Under the pieces are notes generated by a model. It had not been told where the DNA came from, ran no database searches, and saw only the letters and a list, made by a program, of their open reading frames with translations. DNA of 36,972 nucleotides from Streptosporangiaceae bacterium (GTDB taxonomy: Bacteria > Actinomycetota > Actinomycetes > Streptosporangiales > Streptosporangiaceae). The position numbers and the translations under genes were made by a program. Below, one piece after another: positions 31,744 to 36,972 of this stretch. Numbering within the stretch: position 1 is the first letter of the stretch; every line of letters starts with the position of its first letter. The DNA is taken from positions 1-36,972 of the forward strand of contig JAICWX010000056.1 of the NCBI GenBank assembly GCA_025934635.1, read 5' to 3'.

Positions 31744-32574
31744 ATGTTCAGCATCGGGGAGTTCGCACGTCATGGCCGGGTGTCGGTCCGGATGCTCCGG
31801 CACTATGACGCGATCGGCCTGCTGCGCCCGGCCACGGTGGACCCGGCCAGCGGATACCGCTTCTATCAGGCCGGCCAGCTCGCCGACCTGAACCGGCTCG
31901 TCGCGCTGAAGGATCTCGGCTTCACCCTCCAGCAGGTGCAGGCGATCCTGGCCGAGCAGGTGAGCGTGGCCGAGCTGCGCGGGATGCTCAGGCTGCGCCG
32001 GGCCGAGATCCACGCTCAGATCGAGGCCGAGACGGCCCGGCTGGCCCGGGTCGAGGCGCGGCTGCTGACCATCGAGGACGAGGCCCGCGTGCCGGTCGAC
32101 GGCATCGTCATCAAGCGCCTCGCGCCGGTCCGGGTCGGTGAGCTGACCGGCACGGCCGCGAGCTTCGAGCCGGAGGACATCACGCCGGTCATCCAGCCGC
32201 TGTACGGCAGCCTGTGGCCGCTGCTGGCCGGGGCCGGGGTCTGCGCGGCGGGCCCGGCCATCGCGTACTACGAGGACGCCCCGGCGGGCGACGGCGCCGT
32301 CGTCGTCCACGCCGCCGTGCCGGTCGTCGCCGAGCCTGGCGGCGATCACGGTTTCAGCGTCGTGGACCTGGCCGAAGTGGGCCAGGCGGCGGCCATCATC
32401 CATCACGGGTCCATGAACGACGTGCTGTCCACCGGCCAGGCCCTGGCGCGCTGGATCGACGCCAGCGGGTACCGGGCGGCGGGCTACGTCCGCGAGGTCA
32501 CCCTGCACTGGTCAGAAGACCCTGACCAGTGGGTCACCGAACTGCAGCAGCCCATCGAGATAACCGGAGGTTAA
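31744..32574 (+). CDS. MerR-family regulator with GyrI-like effector domain (BmrR-type)
   Basis: The 276-aa protein has a winged HTH (MFSIGEFARHGRVSVRMLRH, YDAIGLLRPATVDPASGYRF), a dimerisation coiled coil (about residues 75-118, ELRGMLRLRRAEIHAQIEAE) and a C-terminal effector-binding domain of the GyrI/BmrR kind (IVIKRLAPVRVGELTG, AIAYYEDAP, VVVHAAVPV, DVLSTGQALARWIDASGY, REVTLHW). Such domains bind hydrophobic or cationic small molecules, often drugs. It almost certainly controls its own promoter through the palindrome at 31708. It is followed after 4 bp by a second GyrI-like gene. No efflux pump is adjacent in this window. Confidence 0.93.
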   Translation: MFSIGEFARHGRVSVRMLRHYDAIGLLRPATVDPASGYRFYQAGQLADLNRLVALKDLGFTLQQVQAILAEQVSVAELRGMLRLRRAEIHAQIEAETARLARVEARLLTIEDEARVPVDGIVIKRLAPVRVGELTGTAASFEPEDITPVIQPLYGSLWPLLAGAGVCAAGPAIAYYEDAPAGDGAVVVHAAVPVVAEPGGDHGFSVVDLAEVGQAAAIIHHGSMNDVLSTGQALARWIDASGYRAAGYVREVTLHWSEDPDQWVTELQQPIEITGG

Positions 32575-32578
32575 CCAG

Positions 32579-33088
32579 ATGTCAGCAGCACCCGAGATCG
32601 TGACCCGCGCCGAGCAGCCCTACGTGGCGATCAGGGGACGGGTGAGCATGGCCGAGCTCGGCCCGTTCGCCGTCCGCACCGGCGAGGTGTTCGCCTGGCT
32701 GGGGACACGCGGCCTGGCGCCCGCGGGAGCGCCGATCCTCAAGTACAACGTGATCGACATGGCCCGCCAGCTCGAGGTGGAAGCGGGCGTGCCGGTCGCC
32801 GCGGCCGTGGACGGCGACGGCGAGATCGTCTCCGGCGTCCTGCCCGCCGGGCGCTACGCGACGCTCACGCACGTGGGTCATCCCAGCGAGCTCGCGGGAG
32901 CCACCGGGGCGCTGCTGGACTGGGCGGCCGGCCAGGGCCTGACCTGGGACATGTCGCGGGACGGCGACGTGGAGCGGTGGGGCAGCCGGCTGGAGTTCTA
33001 CCTGACCGACCCCGCCGAGGAACCGGACATGAGCAAGTGGGAGACCCAGCTCGCGTTCCGGCTGGCCGACCTCAGCTCGCCGCGGTAG
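32579..33088 (+). CDS. GyrI-like small-molecule-binding protein
   Basis: This 169-aa stand-alone GyrI-like (SBM) domain protein has IVTRAEQPYVAIRGRVSMAE, VFAWLGTRGLAPAGAPILKY, EVEAGVPVAAAVDGDGEIVS, VLPAGRYATLTHVGHPSELA and EFYLTDPAEEPDMSKWETQL. Its C-terminal half resembles the effector domain of the MerR protein encoded just before it, but it has no DNA-binding domain. Some GyrI-like proteins hydrolyse or sequester toxic electrophiles, so a sense-and-sequester pair with the MerR is plausible. GGAGG precedes the ATG; a paired hairpin structure starts at its stop codon. Confidence 0.87.
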   Translation: MSAAPEIVTRAEQPYVAIRGRVSMAELGPFAVRTGEVFAWLGTRGLAPAGAPILKYNVIDMARQLEVEAGVPVAAAVDGDGEIVSGVLPAGRYATLTHVGHPSELAGATGALLDWAAGQGLTWDMSRDGDVERWGSRLEFYLTDPAEEPDMSKWETQLAFRLADLSSPR

Positions 33089-33144
33089 CGGCATCGATGG
33101 AGCATCAATGCCGCAATCGCGACCTTGATGGAGCATCGATGTCG
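33088..33144 (+). terminator. Twin tandem hairpins with identical GATG-GAG-CATC cores
   Basis: Hairpin 1, GCGGCATCGATG-GAG-CATCAATGCCGC (33088-33114), has a 12-bp stem with one mismatch and begins on the last base of the stop codon. Hairpin 2 (33120-33144) pairs CGAC-c-TTGATG with CATCGA-t-GTCG around the same GAG loop. The 11-bp core GATGGAGCATC is directly repeated. It is probably a tandem terminator for the MerR operon. The remaining DNA to 33260 shows no gene. Confidence 0.6.
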
Positions 33145-33260
33145 CTGGCCGGGCGCGGATCGGGGCCGGGACGGTGACGGGTGTGATCCGTGGTACGAAT
33201 GTGGCAGCTGAGGCTAGGGGGACGGCGGCTTGGGCCGCGTACTGGGCGGGTGGCCGGGTT

Positions 33261-34034
33261 TCAGAGGATGCCTAGGTCGGGGCCGCCGCCGTCGACGACT
33301 ACGCGCTGGCCGGTGACGTAGCCGGAGTCGGCGGAGACCAGGAAGGCGACGACCCCGGCGACGTCCTCGGGCAGGCAGACCCGGCCGAACGGGAAATGCT
33401 CGTCCAGATCGTGCAGGGCGCGGCCGTCCACCGCGCGGACCAGGCGCTCCCCCATGTCGGTGGCCACCAGGCCGGGCGCGACGATGTTGACCCGGATGCC
33501 ATTCGACCGCTCCTCCCGCGCGAGCGTGCGGGCGGCCGCTTCCATCGCGGCCTTGGCCATCGTGTAAGGCGCGGAGTTGGGCGGCGTGTGGCCGGTGATC
33601 GCGCTGGAGACCATGACGATGTCCGCGCGGGGCCGGGCCCGCATGGCCGGCAGCAGCGAGCGGATCAGGGCGAGCGGGCCGAGGGCGTGCACGGTCATCA
33701 GGCGCAGGTACTCGTCCGGCTCGGTGTCGGCGACTGTCCGTCCCCGGCTGGCGATGCCGGCGTTGCTGACCACGATGTCGACCTCGCCCAGGCCGGCCCG
33801 GATCGCCTCGGTCATCGCGGCCACGGCCTGGTCGTCGCCGATGGCGGCCTGGCAGGCGGCGGCCCGGCCGCCGGCCGCCTCGATCGCGGCGACCACCGCG
33901 CGGGCAGCCCCCTCATCGCGGCGGTAGTTGACGGCCACGGCGGCGCCGTCGGCGGCCAGCCGCAGGGCGATGGCGCGGCCGACGCCGCGGGACCCGCCGG
34001 TGACCAGGGCGACCCGGCCGTCCAGCCCGCTCAC
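33261..34034 (-). CDS. Short-chain dehydrogenase/reductase (SDR)
   Basis: This 257-aa classical SDR has the cofactor motif TGGSRGVG (residues 12-19), NAGI (91-94), the catalytic Ser in VMVSSAITG and Tyr157-x3-Lys161 in PYTMAKAAM. Its C-terminal PEDVAGVVAFLVSADSGYVT GQ-type ending is also typical. YRRDE after strand 2 suggests NADP(H) preference. It oxidises an alcohol or reduces a ketone, perhaps the P450 product, as the last gene of an operon with LLM, P450, ferredoxin and TetR. Its start overlaps the TetR stop by 4 bp. Confidence 0.92.
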   Translation of the reverse strand: MSGLDGRVALVTGGSRGVGRAIALRLAADGAAVAVNYRRDEGAARAVVAAIEAAGGRAAACQAAIGDDQAVAAMTEAIRAGLGEVDIVVSNAGIASRGRTVADTEPDEYLRLMTVHALGPLALIRSLLPAMRARPRADIVMVSSAITGHTPPNSAPYTMAKAAMEAAARTLAREERSNGIRVNIVAPGLVATDMGERLVRAVDGRALHDLDEHFPFGRVCLPEDVAGVVAFLVSADSGYVTGQRVVVDGGGPDLGIL

Positions 34035-34762
34035 GCGGTCCTGGCCCGGTTGCGGGCCGGCCGGGCCGCCGCGCCGGACGCGGCGGGCTTGACCGGGGTC
34101 TTGATGACGGGCGGGGGCTGCAGCCGGGCGAGCGCCTCGGGGGTGGCGATGCCGCGCAGGGCCAGGTCGGCGAACTGCTCGCCGATCTCGCGGGCGGTGA
34201 ACTCGCCGCCCGGGCGGAACCAGCGGTAGACCCAGTTGACCGAGCCGAGGATGCTGAGGGCGGCCAGCTTGGAGTTCACCTCCGCGCGGATCACCCCGGC
34301 CTGCTGGCCGGTCTCGATCAGGGCGACGAACACGCGCCGGTAGGCGTGCTCGTCACCGATGATCTCGGCCTGCCGCTCGGGGGACAGCGCCTGGAGCTCG
34401 TGCAGGAACACGGCGGTCTTGGTCATGTTCCGGCACTCGTGGTCGATGTGGCCGATGATGACGCTGCGCAGCCGCTCCAGGGCGTCGCCTTCCCCCGCGG
34501 CCAGCGACTCGATGTTGGCCAGGCCCTCCTCGTGGACGGTCTTGATCACGTCGTAGAGCAGGTCTTCCTTGGACTGGATGTAGTAGTACAGGCTGCCCTT
34601 GAGCATCCCCAGCCGGTCCGCGATGTCCTGCAGCGAGGCCGCGTCGTAGCCCTTGGCGTAGAACACGTCGGTGGCGACCTCGATCAGCTCGGACCAGCGC
34701 TCCTCGCGGGGCTTGCGCTCGCCGCCGCCCCGCCGCTGCGCCCGCCCTGGTGGTTGCCGCAT
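34031..34762 (-). CDS. TetR-family transcriptional regulator
   Basis: The 243-aa protein has an Arg-rich leader, then a TetR HTH: WSELIEVATDVFYAKGYDAA, SLQDIADRLGMLKGSLYYYI and QSKEDLLYDVIKTVHEEGL (about residues 24-80). The effector domain (CRNMTKTAVFLHELQALSPE, VNWVYRWFRPGGEFTAREIG) resembles the KstR2/acyl-CoA-responsive group, and a Pro/Ala/Arg-rich tail follows. It sits inside the operon it probably represses. ATG 34762 with GGAAGGAA 7 nt upstream is preferred; TTG 34798 overlapping the ferredoxin stop (TTGA) is a coupled alternative. It is one candidate to bind the operator-like words at 6243 and 30142, but this is unproven. Confidence 0.88.
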   Translation of the reverse strand: MRQPPGRAQRRGGGERKPREERWSELIEVATDVFYAKGYDAASLQDIADRLGMLKGSLYYYIQSKEDLLYDVIKTVHEEGLANIESLAAGEGDALERLRSVIIGHIDHECRNMTKTAVFLHELQALSPERQAEIIGDEHAYRRVFVALIETGQQAGVIRAEVNSKLAALSILGSVNWVYRWFRPGGEFTAREIGEQFADLALRGIATPEALARLQPPPVIKTPVKPAASGAAARPARNRARTA

Positions 34763-34794
34763 GGGCCCGTTCCTTCCGTTCGTCTTCTCCGCGG

Positions 34795-35118
34795 TCAAAG
34801 CTGCGTCTCCGGGGTGTGCACGACGATGCCGGCGAGCGCGGCCGACGCGACGAGCTGGCAGGACAGCCGGCTGCCGGGCCGGCGCTCGCAGGCCGTGGTG
34901 TCCAGCATGGCGTCCTCATCCTCGCTGCGCGGGGCCAGCCGGCCGAGGAACTCCGGCTCGACGTAGACGTGGCAGGTGGCGCACATCATCTGGCCTCCGC
35001 ATTCGCCGACGATGCCGTCGAGCTGGCGGGCGGCCGCGGCGGCCATGAGGCTGGTCCCGTCGGGCACGTCCAGCGTCCGGCGCTCGCCGTCGTCCCGGAC
35101 ATAGGTCACCTTAGCCAT
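34795..35118 (-). CDS. [2Fe-2S] ferredoxin, adrenodoxin-like
   Basis: The 107-aa protein carries the plant/adrenodoxin-type cluster ligands Cys40, Cys46 and Cys49 (GECGGQMMCATCHVYV, C-x5-C-x2-C) and Cys87 (SRLSCQL). It would pass electrons from a reductase to the P450 encoded directly upstream, whose gene overlaps it by 8 bp. No ferredoxin reductase gene is in view; it must be encoded elsewhere or to the right of the window. Most actinobacterial P450s pair with 3Fe-4S ferredoxins, so the adrenodoxin type is notable and recalls terpenoid, steroid or xenobiotic P450 systems. Confidence 0.92.
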   Translation of the reverse strand: MAKVTYVRDDGERRTLDVPDGTSLMAAAAARQLDGIVGECGGQMMCATCHVYVEPEFLGRLAPRSEDEDAMLDTTACERRPGSRLSCQLVASAALAGIVVHTPETQL

Positions 35119-36337
35119 GGCCGACCGTCAATCCGGCCACGGAGCGGGACGCGATGTTCGGCCGCCAGGTCACCTCGCCGGTGACGCGGAGTCCGGCGAG
35201 CCGGCCGAGGACCTTCGGCAGGGCGACCCGGGCCTCGATGCGGGCCAGCTGCGCGCCCAGGCAGGCGTGGATCCCGCGGCCGAAGCCGACGTGCAGCGGC
35301 TGGGTCGGGCGGGTGATGTCGAAGCGGTCCGGGTCGGTGAACGTGCCGCCGTCGCGGTTGGCCGACTGCTGGACCAGGAAGATCCGGTCGCCCGCCTTGA
35401 CCGGCCGGCCGTCACGTTCGTGGTCCTGCACCACCCAGCGGATGATGATCTTGATCGGGCCCTCGAACCGCAGGACCTCCTCGACCGCCCGGTTGACCAT
35501 GGACGGATCCGCGCGCAGCCGGGCCAGCTCGGCGGGGTGCCGGTCCAGCGCGACGAGCGCGTTGCACAGCAGGTTGGTGGTCGTCTCGTGCCCGGCGAAC
35601 AGGATCAGCGAGCACAGCGCCATCAGCTCGGCGTCGTCGAGGTGGTCGCCGTCCTCGGCCACCCCGCTCAGCAGCAGGCTGATCATGTCCTCGCCCGGCT
35701 CGCGGCGGCGCCGTTCGATCAGGTGGGCCAGGTACTCCTGGAGCTCACGGACCCCGGCCAGGGCGCGGGCGTACCGGCTGGCCCGGTCCTCGCCGCCGGC
35801 GCTGAACGCGACCAGGGCGAGCTCGTCGGACCAGTGCTGGAACTTGCCGCGGTCCTGCTGCGGCGCGCCCATCATCCGGGCGATGACCGCCGCGGGCAGC
35901 GGGTAGGCGATGTCGTTGAGGAAGTCATCGCCGCCGGACGCGATGAAGTCGTCGAGCAGCCCGTCGACCAGCTCGCCGATCCAGCTGCCCATCGCGTTGA
36001 CCCGCTGCTGCCGGAACGCGTGGTTGGCGAGCTTGCGCAGCCGGGTGTGGGCGGGCGGGTCGGTGACCACCATCCAGTGGCCGATGGTATCCAGCATCGG
36101 CCCGTACTCGGCCCGCCGCTGCTCGGGCAGCACGCCGAGCAGCGGGCGGACCCGGTCCGAGGAAAGCCGGGGGTCGGCGTAGGCGGCCACCACGTCGTCG
36201 TAGCGGGTCAGCAGCCAGGCCTTGTTGGCCTCGGCCCAGTGCACGGGGTCGCTGGCGCGCAGCCCGGCGAAGTAGGCGTAGGGGTCCTCGGTGAGCTGCG
36301 GGGAGAGCAGGTCCTGGTCGGCGACGGCGCTCGTCAC
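35111..36337 (-). CDS. Cytochrome P450 monooxygenase
   Basis: The 408-aa soluble bacterial P450 has the I-helix oxygen-activation motif AGHETT (248-253), the K-helix ExxR (Glu287...Arg290 in EEVLRFEG), SANRDGGTFTDPDRFDITRP and the heme loop FGRGIHACLG with Cys359. It hydroxylates an unknown, probably hydrophobic substrate, fed by the downstream [2Fe-2S] ferredoxin. Its start overlaps the stop of the LLM oxidoreductase by 4 bp and its end overlaps the ferredoxin by 8 bp, so the operon is tightly coupled. Confidence 0.95.
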   Translation of the reverse strand: MTSAVADQDLLSPQLTEDPYAYFAGLRASDPVHWAEANKAWLLTRYDDVVAAYADPRLSSDRVRPLLGVLPEQRRAEYGPMLDTIGHWMVVTDPPAHTRLRKLANHAFRQQRVNAMGSWIGELVDGLLDDFIASGGDDFLNDIAYPLPAAVIARMMGAPQQDRGKFQHWSDELALVAFSAGGEDRASRYARALAGVRELQEYLAHLIERRRREPGEDMISLLLSGVAEDGDHLDDAELMALCSLILFAGHETTTNLLCNALVALDRHPAELARLRADPSMVNRAVEEVLRFEGPIKIIIRWVVQDHERDGRPVKAGDRIFLVQQSANRDGGTFTDPDRFDITRPTQPLHVGFGRGIHACLGAQLARIEARVALPKVLGRLAGLRVTGEVTWRPNIASRSVAGLTVGHG

Positions 36338-36972
36338 AGTTCTCCTTCCTCGGCCAGCAGGGGAGCTAGCTCATGCACGGCAAGTTCGGTGTGCCGGTCC
36401 ACCAGGCCGTCATCGAGGCCGCCGATGTCGGCGAAGCAGAACACGTCGGTGACCGGCAGCCCGGCGCACAGCCCGGTGATGGAGGCCGCGGCGGCGGCCG
36501 GGGTGCAGACCTGCAGCCGGGGGAAGGCCGATTCCCGGCCCGCGGCGCCGCCGGCGTCTTCGTAGCTGGCCCGGTTGCGGCGCCCGTTCTCCCGGACCGC
36601 GGCCCGGGCCCGGTCCGGGTCATCGGCCAGGAACACGTTGACCAGGCCGCCCACCCGCGGCCGGGCGGGCGGGTCGGCCTCGGCCAGGCTGGCCAGGTAG
36701 GGCGTCATCAGGTCGGGGTCGATCCAGAGCAGCCCGGCGCCGGTGCGCCCGGCCAGCCGGGCGCCGCGCGGGCCGCGGGCCCCGACCCAGACCGGCAGCG
36801 GCCGCTGCACCGGGGCGGGCGTCACCCGGCCGCTGTCCCACAGCTCAGGCAGGAGGCGAACGGCTTCCTCGAGCGCCTCGTACCGGCGCGCGTAATCCGC
36901 GCCGAACGCGGGGAACTCCGAAGCCCGCCAGCCGGCGCCGAGCCCGAGCTCGAGCCGCCCGCCGCTGATGAT
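36334..36972 (-). CDS. LLM class flavin-dependent (F420-type) oxidoreductase, N-terminus beyond right edge
   Basis: 213 residues are visible and the frame is open at the right edge, so roughly the first 90-100 residues are missing. Visible family features are ISGGRLELGLGAGWRASEFP, RYEALEEAVRLLPELW, PLPVWVGARGPRGARLAGRT and VTDVFCFADIGGLDDGL. It is probably F420-dependent, as GGRxxLGLGAGW followed by RYEALEE is typical of that group. It is first in view of the P450 operon. It also provides an in-window template for the segment missing from the LLM frame at 6725-7549. Confidence 0.85.
   Translation of the reverse strand: MISGGRLELGLGAGWRASEFPAFGADYARRYEALEEAVRLLPELWDSGRVTPAPVQRPLPVWVGARGPRGARLAGRTGAGLLWIDPDLMTPYLASLAEADPPARPRVGGLVNVFLADDPDRARAAVRENGRRNRASYEDAGGAAGRESAFPRLQVCTPAAAAASITGLCAGLPVTDVFCFADIGGLDDGLVDRHTELAVHELAPLLAEEGEL

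Noticed and set aside
1..36972. tRNA or rRNA genes, CRISPR array, prophage or antiphage system
   Set aside because: No cloverleaf-like segment, regularly spaced direct repeat, integrase, capsid or recognised defence gene was seen; TnpB is the only mobile-element protein.

Overview
The window is very GC-rich, densely packed DNA with GTG and TTG starts, short start/stop overlaps, many LLM flavin-dependent oxidoreductases, a P450/ferredoxin pair, an ECF sigma factor with a CU044_5270-type partner, and an AftD-like arabinofuranosyltransferase. This points to a filamentous or soil actinomycete, most plausibly of the Streptosporangiales type. That placement is inference; no rRNA or tRNA gene is present to confirm it.

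Layout. (1) 1-5752, minus strand: two translationally coupled polytopic envelope proteins, a GT-C-like membrane protein followed by an AftD-like arabinofuranosyltransferase that runs off the left edge. (2) 5840-10075, plus strand: a small exported protein, then a catabolic-type operon (NTF2/SnoaL-like protein, LLM oxidoreductase, acyl-CoA synthetase, cupin) in which the first three genes each carry a different lesion, then a maltokinase-cap-like protein. (3) 10086-11766, minus: an EamA transporter without an ordinary start codon, and a methyltransferase. (4) 11863-13287, plus: an amidase, separated by a bidirectional terminator from (5) 13339-16218, minus: a free-standing alanyl-tRNA synthetase core, an ECF sigma factor and its putative membrane partner. 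(6) 16495-21280, plus: an alpha/beta-hydrolase-LuxR fusion, a hotdog protein coupled to an LLM oxidoreductase, a secreted DUF4397 protein and a GntR regulator. (7) About 21281-22600, minus: a TnpB-only IS605-type element that ends flush with the gntR stop codon. (8) 22686-26056, plus: an SMP-30 lactonase-like protein and a double-length CoA transferase. (9) 26102-30119, minus: a tiny membrane protein and an acyl-CoA dehydrogenase / two hotdog dehydratases / acyl-CoA synthetase operon. (10) 30260-33144: a FAD-linked oxidase, then a divergent MerR regulator with a textbook MerR promoter and a GyrI-like partner. (11) 33261-36972, minus: an overlapping operon of LLM oxidoreductase (cut by the right edge), P450, ferredoxin, TetR and SDR.

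How it fits together. Much of the right two-thirds resembles accessory degradative or lipid/terpenoid-like metabolism: CoA activation, CoA transfer, dehydrogenation, hydration, P450 hydroxylation, SDR oxidation and F420/FMN chemistry, under local TetR, GntR and MerR control. The substrate cannot be read from the sequence. The decayed operon in region 2 and the intact operon in region 9 share a 15-base operator-like word, which suggests they belonged to one regulon.

Most notable observations: the three-lesion operon with intact paralogues in the same window for comparison; the shared operator word; the AlaRS core lacking an editing domain, with its ribosome-binding site inside an inverted repeat; the TnpB element whose C-terminal codons appear to come from flanking DNA; and the 19-bp-spacer MerR promoter. 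No clearly undescribed multi-gene system was found.
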